This document shows positions 9,528 to 18,387 of a stretch of 64,000 nt of DNA, one piece after another. This DNA is from Anaerocolumna sedimenticola (GTDB lineage: Bacteria > Bacillota > Clostridia > Lachnospirales > Lachnospiraceae): assembly GCF_009931695.1 (NCBI RefSeq), contig NZ_CP048000.1, positions 3,551,501-3,615,500 of the forward strand, written 5' to 3'. The position numbers and the translations under genes were made by a program. The notes under the pieces were generated by a model. The model saw nothing but the letters and a program-made list of their open reading frames with translations. It searched no databases and was not told the origin of the DNA. The stretch's first letter is position 1; each line of letters begins with the position of its first letter.

Positions 9528-10268
9528 ATGCTATTGAAAATTACAATACCAAATAAAATTCAATTTAGGGTTATTCCTGACTTTAGAAGTATATTATTTA
9601 ACGGTCATGGAGATATACATTATATTGGTGGAGCAGAAGTTCTTCCCGCACCATTGGATGCAGAAAGGGAAGCGGAAGAAATTGCAAAGCTGGGAACGGA
9701 ATATGATACTGAGGCAAAATCTATTTTAGTTGAACATAATTTGCGGTTGGTTGTATATATAGCTAAAAAGTTTGATAATACCGGTGTTGGCGTGGAGGAT
9801 TTAATTTCCATTGGTACAATCGGTTTAATTAAAGCAATTAATACATATAATCCGGACAAAAATATTAAGCTTGCAACCTATGCTTCCAGGTGTATTGAAA
9901 ACGAAATATTAATGTATTTAAGGAGAAATAATAAAACAAAACTGGAAGTATCCATTGATGAGCCATTAAATGTTGACTGGGACGGAAACGAATTACTTTT
10001 ATCTGATATTTTAGGCACGGAAGAAGATGTTATTTATAAAAATATTGAAGAAGAAGTGGATCGGAAACTTTTGGGAAAAGCGTTGTCTAAGCTCAGTGAA
10101 AGAGAACGAATCATCGTACAGTTACGATTTGGTTTAAATACGGAGGATGGAAATGAGAGAACCCAGAAAGAAGTGGCGGATCTTTTAGGAATTTCCCAAT
10201 CTTATATTTCCAGATTAGAGAAGAAAATTATTAAACGGTTGAAAAAAGAAATGTTAAGACTGGAATAA
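9528..10268 (+). CDS. sigE: RNA polymerase sigma-E factor, pro-form (sporulation, mother cell)
   Basis: This 246-residue sigma-70 family protein has region 2 around residues 70-130 and region 4 with a helix-turn-helix near the C-terminus ([20 protein letters not shown]). The N-terminal 40-odd residues precede [12 protein letters not shown], which matches the cleavage region of pro-sigma-E, so it is made inactive and cleaved by SpoIIGA encoded just upstream. AGGGAGG precedes the ATG. Confidence 0.96.
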   Translation: MLLKITIPNKIQFRVIPDFRSILFNGHGDIHYIGGAEVLPAPLDAEREAEEIAKLGTEYDTEAKSILVEHNLRLVVYIAKKFDNTGVGVEDLISIGTIGLIKAINTYNPDKNIKLATYASRCIENEILMYLRRNNKTKLEVSIDEPLNVDWDGNELLLSDILGTEEDVIYKNIEEEVDRKLLGKALSKLSERERIIVQLRFGLNTEDGNERTQKEVADLLGISQSYISRLEKKIIKRLKKEMLRLE

Positions 10269-10371
10269 AATTACTGCCAAAAAAGGAAATTATTACATTC
10301 TAATTTATCGTATAAAGAGAACCCAAATAGTGAATCATTAATTTAGTAAATATAATTTGGGAGGTTTCAAT

Positions 10372-11151
10372 ATGGCTCTTTATAAGGTAGAAATATGTGG
10401 TGTAAATACGTCGAAATTACCATTATTGAACAATAGTGAAAAGGAAGAATTATTTAAGCGTATATTAAAGGGGGATAAAGAAGCAAGGGAATTATATATA
10501 AAAGGTAATCTTCGGTTGGTACTTAGTATTATACAACGTTTTTCCAATAGCAATGAAAATGTTGATGATTTATTTCAAATTGGTTGTATTGGACTTATGA
10601 AAGCAATCGATAATTTTGACATTACGCAGAATGTTAAATTCTCAACTTACGCTGTTCCCATGATTATAGGCGAAATAAGGCGCTATTTAAGAGATAATAA
10701 CAGTATACGTGTCAGCCGTTCCCTTAGGGATACGGCCTATAAAGCTATTTATGCCAAAGAAGCTTTATTAAAAAAGAATGATAAAGAACCAACCGTTTGT
10801 GAAATTGCCGACGAAATCGGTATGAGCAAAGAGGATATCGTATTTGCCTTAGATGCAATACAAAGTCCTGTCTCACTTTATGAACCTGTATATTCGGAAG
10901 GCGGAGATACGCTTTATATTATGGATCAGGTCAGTGATAAAAAAAATAAAGAAGAAAACTGGGTTGAAGAAATTTCTTTAAAAGAGGCCCTATCCAAATT
11001 ATCTGAACGTGAAAGAAATATTATTGAACTGCGCTTTTATGAAGGTAAAACACAGATGGAGGTAGCCAAGGAAATATGTATCTCCCAGGCTCAAGTTTCC
11101 AGACTTGAAAAATCAGCTTTAAAAAGTATGAAAAATTATTTGGTACAATAA
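10372..11151 (+). CDS. sigG: RNA polymerase sigma-G factor (sporulation, forespore)
   Basis: This 259-residue sporulation sigma factor directs late forespore genes. Its N-terminus (MALYKVEICGVNTSKLPLL) contains the segment known in SigG as the anti-sigma and autoregulation region. Regions 2, 3 and 4 follow, ending with TQMEVAKEICISQAQVSRLEK. The order spoIIGA-sigE-sigG is conserved in Bacillus and Clostridia. The start at ATG 10372 has GGGAGG eight bases upstream. Confidence 0.96.
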   Translation: MALYKVEICGVNTSKLPLLNNSEKEELFKRILKGDKEARELYIKGNLRLVLSIIQRFSNSNENVDDLFQIGCIGLMKAIDNFDITQNVKFSTYAVPMIIGEIRRYLRDNNSIRVSRSLRDTAYKAIYAKEALLKKNDKEPTVCEIADEIGMSKEDIVFALDAIQSPVSLYEPVYSEGGDTLYIMDQVSDKKNKEENWVEEISLKEALSKLSERERNIIELRFYEGKTQMEVAKEICISQAQVSRLEKSALKSMKNYLVQ

Positions 11152-11263
11152 TTATTAATATATTGATATGGTATAAGTGCATATTATATGATTGAAGACT
11201 TTAATAAAAATTCTGAAATTAAGAAAATACTTTAAAATAAAATATTATAATACAAGAACACTG

Positions 11264-11343
11264 GGTTGTTGCAAAATTCTTCAAATATAAAAAATATAAA
11301 TAGTTACCTGTTAATATTTATTATAAGAAATTTTGCGACAACC
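11264..11343. repeat. Imperfect 80-bp inverted repeat between sigG and ylmC (terminator and/or MITE relic)
   Basis: The ends are near-perfect inverted copies: GGTTGTTGCAAAATTCTT on the left and the complement of GGTTGTCGCAAAATTTCTT on the right, enclosing about 43 AT-rich bases. It sits exactly between convergent genes and is followed by a T run, so it can serve as a bidirectional terminator. The end sequence also resembles insertion-sequence termini of the GGTTCTGTTGCAAA kind. I see no transposase and no convincing target duplication. Confidence 0.6.
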
Positions 11344-11350
11344 ATATTTT

Positions 11351-11614
11351 TTATAGGAAAGCAGATTTTACAAGAGCTTTCTCCGAATCAATATCTACTA
11401 GGATTACATCGGCACCGATCTGCTTGATACAGGTGTAATCAATCACATATTCCTGATCTCTCCCTAAGATTCCCCATATTTTACATGGACCAGGCACTAT
11501 AAGCCGAACAACAATTCCGGTATGTATATCGATTTCCACATCACAAATAAAGCCAAGTCTTTCACCGTCTCTGCAGTTTATAACTTCCTTTTCTTTTAAC
11601 TCACACATTCTCAT
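11351..11614 (-). CDS. ylmC: PRC-barrel sporulation protein, YlmC/YmxH family
   Basis: This 87-residue protein is a single PRC-barrel domain (from CELKEKEVINCRDGERLG to the C-terminus). Small PRC-barrel proteins of this family are annotated as sporulation-associated in Bacillus and Clostridia; their molecular role is unknown. AGGTG lies eight bases before the ATG. Its position beside sigG, convergent, supports the family assignment. Confidence 0.82.
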   Translation of the reverse strand: MRMCELKEKEVINCRDGERLGFICDVEIDIHTGIVVRLIVPGPCKIWGILGRDQEYVIDYTCIKQIGADVILVDIDSEKALVKSAFL

Positions 11615-11701
11615 CTTGCTAACACCTCACTGGATTCGGTTAAGCAGCTGCATTTATTATTAAATATATGTTTTAAAATATGGATATATGTAGAAAATGA
11701 C

Positions 11702-11730
11702 TTGACCAAAAGGTAAAACTTCAATATAAT
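11702..11730 (+). promoter_or_regulatory. Sigma-A type promoter for nrdR
   Basis: TTGACC, 17 bases, then TATAAT (11725-11730) is close to consensus. Initiation would fall near 11737 and give a leader of about 248 bases before nrdR. That is long for this compact region and it contains the structured motif described next. Confidence 0.8.
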
Positions 11731-11842
11731 CGAGCTATAATTATATTAAAATATTGGCAAGAAAAGAACTATATAACTAAATGAAGTTTAGTAAAATTGA
11801 TTTAGGGGTAATTAACGAAAATTGATAATGAGAAAGAAGTAT

Positions 11843-11980
11843 AAGGTTGAAAGGAAATATAAGAAGAGAAAGGATGCCACATACAGATTCTTTCAACCAG
11901 TGAATGATGTTTCACGTTTTATTAAGTGGCAGTACCGCAGACTTGTCTGTGGTATGCAATTGCAGATTGCAATGGGTGTA
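11843..11980 (+). ncRNA. Pseudoknotted leader RNA motif upstream of nrdR (candidate riboswitch-like element)
   Basis: Arms GGTTGAAAG (11845-11853) and CTTTCAACC (11890-11898) form a 9-bp stem. The enclosed TGCCAC (11875-11880) pairs with GTGGCA (11926-11931) outside it, making a pseudoknot. A 10-bp hairpin with one G-U pair follows (11933-11942/11945-11954, loop TT), then GCAAT/ATTGC (11956-11970) just before the GGGTG ribosome site. The 27-base connector holds its own small hairpin (GTGAA/TTCAC). The same layout and much of the same sequence recur before flhA (39819-39929), with a changed connector and differently paired 3' hairpin. A 61-codon reading frame overlapping the element (11822-12007) is probably fortuitous. 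No ligand is assigned. Confidence 0.8.
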
Positions 11981-11984
11981 AACA

Positions 11985-12449
11985 ATGAAATGTCCATTTT
12001 GCGGTAAAGAAAATACCAGGGTTATCGATTCAAGACCTGCAGATGATAACAGTTCTATCAGAAGAAGACGTCAATGTGATGAATGTTCCAAAAGATTTAC
12101 AACATATGAAAAAGTAGAAGCGATTCCATTAGTCGTTATTAAAAAAGATAATAACAGAGAACCTTATGACAGGGCCAAGATTGAAGCGGGTGTATTCCGG
12201 TCCTGCCATAAGAGACCTATATCTGTTGACCAGATTAATGCTTTAGTGGATGAAGTAGAAAATGCCATCTTTAATTTGGAAGAAAAGGAAGTTCCCAGTT
12301 CTATTATCGGTGAAATACTAATGGATAAACTAAAAGATTTGGATCCGGTCGCCTATGTGAGATTTGCTTCCGTTTACAGGGAATTTAAAGATGTAAATAC
12401 TTTTATGAATGAATTAAAGAAGATACTGGATAAGGATAATTTAAAATAA
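11985..12449 (+). CDS. nrdR: Transcriptional repressor NrdR
   Basis: This 154-residue nucleotide-sensing repressor of ribonucleotide reductase genes has an N-terminal zinc ribbon (CPFC at residues 3-6 and CDEC near 31-34) and an ATP-cone domain (about 49-139) that senses ATP/dATP. Length is normal. GGGTG lies six bases before the ATG. No ribonucleotide reductase gene is near, so regulation would act in trans. Confidence 0.96.
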   Translation: MKCPFCGKENTRVIDSRPADDNSSIRRRRQCDECSKRFTTYEKVEAIPLVVIKKDNNREPYDRAKIEAGVFRSCHKRPISVDQINALVDEVENAIFNLEEKEVPSSIIGEILMDKLKDLDPVAYVRFASVYREFKDVNTFMNELKKILDKDNLK

Positions 12450-12575
12450 TATTTTATTATCATGTATGGTTTCACAGCATAAAATATGAATATAAGGATG
12501 AGCTGGATTTAATCATAAAATATCCTGGAAAATAATCATTTTTAATTATTAAATTCATAATGAGGGGAGGTAGTT

Positions 12576-13118
12576 ATGAAAGTATTGGAAACTGACAGGT
12601 TGTTGCTTAGAAATTGGGAGATTTCTGATTTGGAAGATTTTTATGAGTATGCTAAAAGTCCCAACATAGGGCCTATGGCAGGATGGAAACCTCATCAAAG
12701 TCTTGACGAATCACAGAAAATACTAAATTCATTTATTGAGGAGGAAGAAGTCTGGGCAGTAGTTTATAAATCGAATAGGAAAGTAATCGGCTCAATCGGA
12801 TTACATAATGACAGAAAAAGAAATGCAGAAAACATAAGGATGATCGGTTATGTACTTTCCGAAAACTATTGGGGGCTGGGATTGATTCCGGAAGCGGTAA
12901 GAGAAGTAGTCCGCTATTCTTTTGAAGAACTGGATTTGGTGCTGATATCGATTTATCATTATCCATTTAATTATCAATCCAAACGGGTAATAGAAAAATG
13001 TGGATTCCAATATGAAGGAATTTTACGGATGGGAAGTCAGATTTATAATGGACAGGTATATGATGATGTCTGCTATTCCATTAAAAAAGAAGAATGGCTT
13101 TTAGGAACGGTTAACTAA
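12576..13118 (+). CDS. GNAT-family N-acetyltransferase, RimJ/RimL type
   Basis: This 180-residue protein begins LETDRLLLRNW, the hallmark of RimJ/RimL-type GNAT acetyltransferases, and contains IGYVLSENYWGLGLIPEA, the acetyl-CoA-binding turn. Substrates in this group include ribosomal protein N-termini and small molecules; none can be assigned. GGGGAGG precedes the ATG and a terminator follows at 13144, so it appears to be monocistronic or last in the nrdR transcript. Confidence 0.88.
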   Translation: MKVLETDRLLLRNWEISDLEDFYEYAKSPNIGPMAGWKPHQSLDESQKILNSFIEEEEVWAVVYKSNRKVIGSIGLHNDRKRNAENIRMIGYVLSENYWGLGLIPEAVREVVRYSFEELDLVLISIYHYPFNYQSKRVIEKCGFQYEGILRMGSQIYNGQVYDDVCYSIKKEEWLLGTVN

Positions 13119-13143
13119 TTATTAGTTTAAATATTTTCTGAAT

Positions 13144-13185
13144 AAGAGGTTTTGTTAATCTTAGATTGACAGAAACCTCTTTTAT
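13144..13185 (+). terminator. Rho-independent terminator after the acetyltransferase gene
   Basis: AAGAGGTTT (13144-13152) pairs with AAACCTCTT (13173-13181) over a 20-base loop and is followed by TTTATC, a T-rich tail. Confidence 0.75.
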
Positions 13186-13201
13186 CTTTCAAAAAATTAA
13201 C

Positions 13202-13230
13202 TTGTAAGAATCAGGGTTCTTTGTTATACT
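13202..13230 (+). promoter_or_regulatory. Sigma-A type promoter for comM-dprA-topA
   Basis: TTGTAA, 17 bases, TATACT (13225-13230), with TG one base before the -10 (extended -10). It lies directly before the comM ribosome site and would drive comM, dprA and probably topA. Confidence 0.72.
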
Positions 13231-13280
13231 GAATCTGGATGATGTTTCCTTTTATTAGAGAGATAATGAAAGGAGCATGT

Positions 13281-14816
13281 ATGTTCAGTAAAGCTTTCAG
13301 TGCTGCTGTGAACGGAATCGATGGCATCATTGTATCCGTGGAAGCGGATGTCAGTGACGGACTACCAATTTTTGATCTGGTTGGTTACTTGGGATCCGAA
13401 GTAAGGGAGGCCAGGGAAAGAGTCAGGATATCTCTGAAAAATTCCGGTTTTCAGCTGCCAGCCAAGAGAATTACCATTAATTTATCTCCCGCAGACCTTA
13501 GAAAAGAAGGTACTGCATTTGATCTGCCTATTGCAATCGCAATTTTAACCGCTTTCGGTTATATTCCCCAAGAAAATCTTGATAAAACTCTTTTTGTAGG
13601 TGAAATGAGCCTAAATGGTGAAATTAATAAGGTAAATGGTGTACTGCCTATTGTTTATACCGCATATAAGCTGGGTTTTGAACGTTGTGTCGTTCCGGTG
13701 GGAAATATTAAGGAAGGCGCCGTAGTACAGGGTATTGATGTTTATGGTATTAAAAATCTGCAGGAAGCAGTAAGATTTTTAAATAATGAAACAATCCTGG
13801 AACCATATTTTATTCATACGGAAGACCTGTCTTTTACCAGAGAAGATGCGGACAATCTGGACTTTTCCGATGTGACCGGACAGGAACTGGCGAAAAGAGC
13901 AATAGAGATAGCAGTATCCGGTATGCACAATATCCTTATGGTCGGACCTCCCGGAGCCGGGAAAACTATGCTGGCTAAGAGAATTCCAACAATTATGCCT
14001 GAACTAACCTTTGAAGAAAGTTTAGAAATATCAAAGATCTACAGTGTATCCGGCTTATTAAATAATAACTGTTCCTTAATTCAAAAAAGGCCGTTTCGTT
14101 CTCCACATCATACAATTACTGCCGCAGCATTAGCCGGCGGCGGCAGAACTCCCATGCCGGGTGAGATTAGCTTAGCCCATCTCGGTGTCCTTTTCCTTGA
14201 CGAATTTCCCGAATTTAACCGTAATACCATAGAAATATTAAGACAGCCCCTTGAAGAAAGTGAAGTTACCATTGCAAGACTTTATGGAACTTATAAATAT
14301 CCGGCGGATTTTATGCTGGTTACAGCCATGAATCCATGTTCCTGCGGATATTATCCGGACCGTAACAAATGCAACTGCTCAATAAATCAGGTAAAGCGGT
14401 ATATTGGGAAAATAAGCAGGCCGTTATTAGACCGGATTGATATTTGCATTGAAGCACTGCAGGTTAATTATAAAGACCTGGAAAATCATAAACTATCGGA
14501 GACTTCGGAAAGCATTCGAAAGCGGGTTATGTCAGCCAGAGAGATACAGTTAGAACGTTACAGGGATGAAATATTTTATTTTAACTCCCAACTGACACCT
14601 AAAACCATAAATCAGTATTGCAAGTTAGGCAAAAAAGAAAAGGGCCTGTTGGAGAAAGCTTTCACCAGGATGAATTTAAGCGCCCGGGCATATCACAGGA
14701 TATTAAAAGTATCACGCACGATTGCCGATTTGGACGGTTCCGAGGACATTAAAGAAAAACATTTAAGTGAAGCGATTTGCTATAGATCATTAGATAAGAA
14801 ATATTGGGAAGATTAG
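13281..14816 (+). CDS. comM: YifB/ComM family Mg-chelatase-like AAA+ ATPase
   Basis: About 511 residues: an N-terminal ChlI-like domain (SKAFSAAVNGIDG onward), a central AAA+ module with Walker A VGPPGAGKTMLAKR (near residue 220) and Walker B LFLDEFPEF, and a C-terminal helical domain. ComM is a hexameric branch-migration helicase aiding integration of transforming DNA where studied (Vibrio). The start at ATG 13281 has GGAG at proper distance; the frame extends 14 codons upstream without a good site. Next to dprA, which also acts in DNA uptake. Confidence 0.93.
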   Translation: MFSKAFSAAVNGIDGIIVSVEADVSDGLPIFDLVGYLGSEVREARERVRISLKNSGFQLPAKRITINLSPADLRKEGTAFDLPIAIAILTAFGYIPQENLDKTLFVGEMSLNGEINKVNGVLPIVYTAYKLGFERCVVPVGNIKEGAVVQGIDVYGIKNLQEAVRFLNNETILEPYFIHTEDLSFTREDADNLDFSDVTGQELAKRAIEIAVSGMHNILMVGPPGAGKTMLAKRIPTIMPELTFEESLEISKIYSVSGLLNNNCSLIQKRPFRSPHHTITAAALAGGGRTPMPGEISLAHLGVLFLDEFPEFNRNTIEILRQPLEESEVTIARLYGTYKYPADFMLVTAMNPCSCGYYPDRNKCNCSINQVKRYIGKISRPLLDRIDICIEALQVNYKDLENHKLSETSESIRKRVMSAREIQLERYRDEIFYFNSQLTPKTINQYCKLGKKEKGLLEKAFTRMNLSARAYHRILKVSRTIADLDGSEDIKEKHLSEAICYRSLDKKYWED

Positions 14817-14897
14817 ATATAATAACAGGCAGTAAAACTTAAAGATAAAATATTGTTTTATATATACCATTATTATGGAACAGGAGAGGAAAAAAGC

Positions 14898-15986
14898 ATG
14901 ATAAATAAAGAATATTGGTTTTGGTTATGCAATCTGGATGGGATTGGTGTTAAAAAAATACAGGCAATATTGGATTTTTTTGAAACACCGGAACAGGTTT
15001 TTATGGATAAAGGTACTGGGCTGAATCAAATCGGAATATTAACGGATGCTGATAAAGATACAATTATAAATAGTAAAGAGGTGGGAAGAATACAAGAAAA
15101 CTATGCTAAATTAATCAGCAAAGGCATATATTTTGTAACGAAAGAGGAGGCTCATTATCCGTCTAAACTGCATAATATATACAATCCGCCGTATGGTCTT
15201 TATGTTAAAGGGAAATTACCGGAAGAGAACAGGTTAAGCATCGCAATCGTAGGGGCCAGAAACTGTTCTGATTATGGTAAAGAAACTGCCGGATACATTT
15301 CTTACGAATTGGCAAGTGCAGGTGTCCAGATTATCAGCGGACTGGCAAGGGGAATTGACGGTTATGCTCATGATGGCGCTCTTGCGGCAGGAGGTTATAC
15401 CTGTGCAGTTGAGGGGTGCAGCGTTGATATCTGCTATCCCAAAGAGAACTTTAACATATATATGGAAATGCAGCAAAAGGGTGGGATCGTATCAGAATAC
15501 GGGCTTAATTGTTATCCGAAAGCCTGTAATTTCCCGATAAGAAACCGTTTGATCAGCGGTATGTCCGACGGAATATTAATAATAGAAGCAAAAGAAAAAA
15601 GCGGTTCTTTAATTACGGTAGATATGGGTTTGGAGCAGGGGAAAAATATTTATTCTATTCCGGGAAGAATAAACGACCTCCTGAGTGCGGGATGTAATAA
15701 CCTGATAAAAATTGGTGCCAAGATGGTTACAGGACCGGAAGATATACTGGATGATTATGGAATTATTTATAAAAATTGTAAAAACCAAATGAAAAAAATT
15801 GATAAATTACTTGAAACCAAAGAAAAAATAGTGTATGCTTGTTTAAGTTTCTTTCCAAAGCATATGAATGAAATAGCTGGAGAGACTAATTTAAGTATAA
15901 TGGAATTAACGGAAATTCTTGTGAACTTAGAATTGAAAAATTATATTAAACAAATCAGAAAAAATTACTATGTTTATATATCTTAA
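14898..15986 (+). CDS. dprA: DNA-processing protein DprA (Smf)
   Basis: This 362-residue protein loads RecA on incoming single-stranded DNA. The central Rossmann-like domain has the family signatures VGARNCSDYGKETA and SGLARGIDGYAHDGAL. A C-terminal winged-helix-like region follows. The start is ATG 14898 behind GGAGAGG; an upstream in-frame start at 14853 lacks a ribosome site. The order comM-dprA-topA is common in Firmicutes. Confidence 0.95.
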   Translation: MINKEYWFWLCNLDGIGVKKIQAILDFFETPEQVFMDKGTGLNQIGILTDADKDTIINSKEVGRIQENYAKLISKGIYFVTKEEAHYPSKLHNIYNPPYGLYVKGKLPEENRLSIAIVGARNCSDYGKETAGYISYELASAGVQIISGLARGIDGYAHDGALAAGGYTCAVEGCSVDICYPKENFNIYMEMQQKGGIVSEYGLNCYPKACNFPIRNRLISGMSDGILIIEAKEKSGSLITVDMGLEQGKNIYSIPGRINDLLSAGCNNLIKIGAKMVTGPEDILDDYGIIYKNCKNQMKKIDKLLETKEKIVYACLSFFPKHMNEIAGETNLSIMELTEILVNLELKNYIKQIRKNYYVYIS

Positions 15987-16030
15987 TTATATATTGAAAC
16001 ATTATAGAACCAAATAAGGGGAGTGGGTAT

Positions 16031-18094
16031 ATGTCAAAAAATCTAGTTATAGTGGAATCACCGGCTAAGGCGAAAACAATAAAAAAGTTTTTAGGTAATA
16101 ATTATGAAGTTATAGCATCAAACGGACATGTGAGGGATTTGCCGAAAAGCCAGTTGGGAATTGACGTAGAAAATGATTATGAACCTAAATATATTACAAT
16201 AAGAGGAAAAGGTGATTTATTAGCTAAAATTAGAAAAGAAGTGAAAAAAGCAGATAAAGTATATTTAGCAACTGACCCTGACCGGGAAGGAGAAGCTATT
16301 TCCTGGCATTTATCTAAAACCTTAAAGTTAGATGAAGCGAAATCCAGCAGAATCACATTTAATGAAATAACAAAAAATGCAGTAAAATCTTCCATAAAGC
16401 AGGCACGGGATATTGATATGAATCTGGTGGATTCTCAGCAAACCAGAAGAATATTGGATCGTATGGTAGGTTATAGAATCAGTCCCGTCCTATGGGCTAA
16501 AGTAAAACGAGGTTTGAGCGCGGGGCGCGTTCAATCTGTTGCTCTTCGAATTATTTGTGACAGGGAAGAAGAAATAAATGCATTTGTACCGGAAGAATAC
16601 TGGAACCTGGAAGCTGTTTTTCATATAAAAGGTGATAAAAGGCCTCTGGAAGCTAAATTTAACGGTTACGGCAGTGATAAGACAGTGATTCATTCGGAAG
16701 ATGAATTAAATGATATTTTAAATAAACTTAAGGATGCCGAATATAAAATTACGGAAATAAAACGAGGAGAAAGACAGAAGAAATCACCGCTTCCTTTTAC
16801 AACCAGCACATTACAGCAGGAAGCTGCTAAGAATTTAAATTTTTCAACCTCCAAAACCATGCGTTTGGCCCAGCAATTATATGAAGGGGTAGATGTTGCA
16901 AATCATGGTACGATCGGTTTGATTACCTATCTTCGTACTGACTCTGTCAGAATTTCAGAAGAAGCGGATGTAGCAGCAAGAGATTTTATAACAGCCAATT
17001 ACGGGGGCGATTTTGTTGCAGATAAGGAAAAAAGTAAGGATAGCGGTAAAAAGATACAGGATGCCCATGAAGCAATCAGGCCTACTTATGTAGACATAAC
17101 ACCTGTTGCACTTAAGGAATCCCTAAGCAGGGATCAATTCCGACTATACCAGTTGATCTGGAAACGATTTATTGCCAGCAGAATGCAGCCTGCTAAATAT
17201 GAAACAATTTCTGTTAAAATTGATGGAAACGGATACCGTTTTTCTACTTCCGGTTCTAAATTAATATTTGATGGTTATATGTCCGTATATACAACGGAAG
17301 AAGATGAAAAGCAAAATAATCTAATGCTAAAGGATTTAACGGAAGATGCCGATTTAAATTTAAAGGAATTTAACCCTTCCCAGCATTTTACACAAGCTCC
17401 GGCACATTATACGGAAGCATCTCTGGTTAAAACATTAGAGGAGCTGGGTATTGGAAGGCCAAGTACTTATGCACCTACCATTTCAACGATTCTAGCCCGC
17501 AGATATGTTGTGAAAGAAAATAAAAATTTATATGTAACTGAACTTGGGGAAGTCGTTAATAATATTATGAAACAAGCATTTCCAAGTATTGTAGATGTAA
17601 ATTTTACAGTGAATCTGGAGTCCCTTCTTGACAGGGTTGAAGATGGATCGGTTGCATGGAAAACGGTAGTGCGTAATTTTTATCCTGATTTAGAGGCTGC
17701 CGTTTCCCAAGCAGAAGAAAGCCTGGATGAGATTAAAATAGAAGATGAAAAAACTGATGTAATATGCGAAGAATGCGGCCGTAACATGGTTATAAAATAC
17801 GGCCCGCATGGTAAATTCTTAGCTTGTCCGGGATTCCCCGATTGCCGTAATACAAAACCTTATCTGGAAAAAATAGGAGTTGCTTGTCCGATGTGCGGCA
17901 AAGATGTGGTTATCCGTAAGACCAAAAAAGGAAGAAGATATTACGGATGTGAGAATAATCCGGAATGTGAATTTATGACCTGGCAAAAACCATCGGAAAG
18001 CAGATGCCCAAAATGTAATGGAATTATGGTTGAAAAAGGATCAAGTTTAGTATGTAATGACGAAAAATGTGGATGTATTGTTGCTAAAAATTGA
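16031..18094 (+). CDS. topA: DNA topoisomerase I (TopA)
   Basis: This 687-residue type IA topoisomerase relaxes negative supercoils. The TOPRIM domain is at the N-terminus (VIVESPAKAKTIKKFLG, with DPDREGEAISWHL). The catalytic tyrosine is Tyr300 in GLITYLRTDSVRIS. Three zinc-ribbon modules end the protein (starting near CEECG, CPMCG and CPKCN). The start follows GGGGAGTGGG. In Bacillus trmFO, xerC and hslVU come between topA and codY; here codY is next, so that block is missing from this locus. Confidence 0.97.
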   Translation: MSKNLVIVESPAKAKTIKKFLGNNYEVIASNGHVRDLPKSQLGIDVENDYEPKYITIRGKGDLLAKIRKEVKKADKVYLATDPDREGEAISWHLSKTLKLDEAKSSRITFNEITKNAVKSSIKQARDIDMNLVDSQQTRRILDRMVGYRISPVLWAKVKRGLSAGRVQSVALRIICDREEEINAFVPEEYWNLEAVFHIKGDKRPLEAKFNGYGSDKTVIHSEDELNDILNKLKDAEYKITEIKRGERQKKSPLPFTTSTLQQEAAKNLNFSTSKTMRLAQQLYEGVDVANHGTIGLITYLRTDSVRISEEADVAARDFITANYGGDFVADKEKSKDSGKKIQDAHEAIRPTYVDITPVALKESLSRDQFRLYQLIWKRFIASRMQPAKYETISVKIDGNGYRFSTSGSKLIFDGYMSVYTTEEDEKQNNLMLKDLTEDADLNLKEFNPSQHFTQAPAHYTEASLVKTLEELGIGRPSTYAPTISTILARRYVVKENKNLYVTELGEVVNNIMKQAFPSIVDVNFTVNLESLLDRVEDGSVAWKTVVRNFYPDLEAAVSQAEESLDEIKIEDEKTDVICEECGRNMVIKYGPHGKFLACPGFPDCRNTKPYLEKIGVACPMCGKDVVIRKTKKGRRYYGCENNPECEFMTWQKPSESRCPKCNGIMVEKGSSLVCNDEKCGCIVAKN

Positions 18095-18154
18095 TAAATA
18101 AGATAAAAATAACATTTTTTTTGGTATATGTGTGTCAAAATACGTGAATAACTA

Positions 18155-18183
18155 TTGTTTTTATGAAAAATGTATGGTAAGAT
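18155..18183 (+). promoter_or_regulatory. Sigma-A type promoter for codY
   Basis: TTGTTT, 17 bases, TAAGAT (18178-18183) with TG one base before the -10. It predicts a leader of about 195 bases that contains the three-hairpin repeat element at 18221-18310. Confidence 0.6.
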
Positions 18184-18220
18184 TTATTTGATGACACAAT
18201 TATGAGGCTTATTCGTTTAA

Positions 18221-18310
18221 ATTATAGAGAATTTTATTAGTTTCTATAATCAGATGTACGGCGGTAAAGTACACCGCCATTATCAGAAATTTGAGAGTAA
18301 ATTCTGATAA
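18221..18310 (+). repeat. Three-hairpin element R1, solitary copy in the codY leader
   Basis: In order: ATTATAG...CTATAAT (hairpin A), GGCGGT-AAAGTAC-ACCGCC (hairpin B, flanked by TGTAC that can alternatively pair with GTACA), and TTATCAGAA...TTCTGATAA (hairpin C). The same three modules in the same order form the 96-bp units at 49725-50110. Differences between copies fall on both sides of the stems, which points to selection for pairing. It lies between the codY promoter and start, so it should be transcribed. Confidence 0.8.
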
Positions 18311-18387
18311 ATTAATATGTGAATAGTACAGATGGATACTGGGAGAAGATAAGTATCAAATCGGTGGGGGTACTGGGAGGATGTTAC

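Noticed and set aside
11822..12007. A 61-codon gene upstream of nrdR
   Set aside because: It covers the structured leader, has no good ribosome site, and overlaps the nrdR start; the DNA conservation with the flhA leader follows RNA pairing, not a reading frame.
18253..18280. H-type pseudoknot in each R1 unit (TGCAC with GTGCA together with GGCGG with CCGCC)
   Set aside because: The connecting loops would have zero length, which is sterically impossible, so the pairings are treated as alternatives rather than simultaneous.
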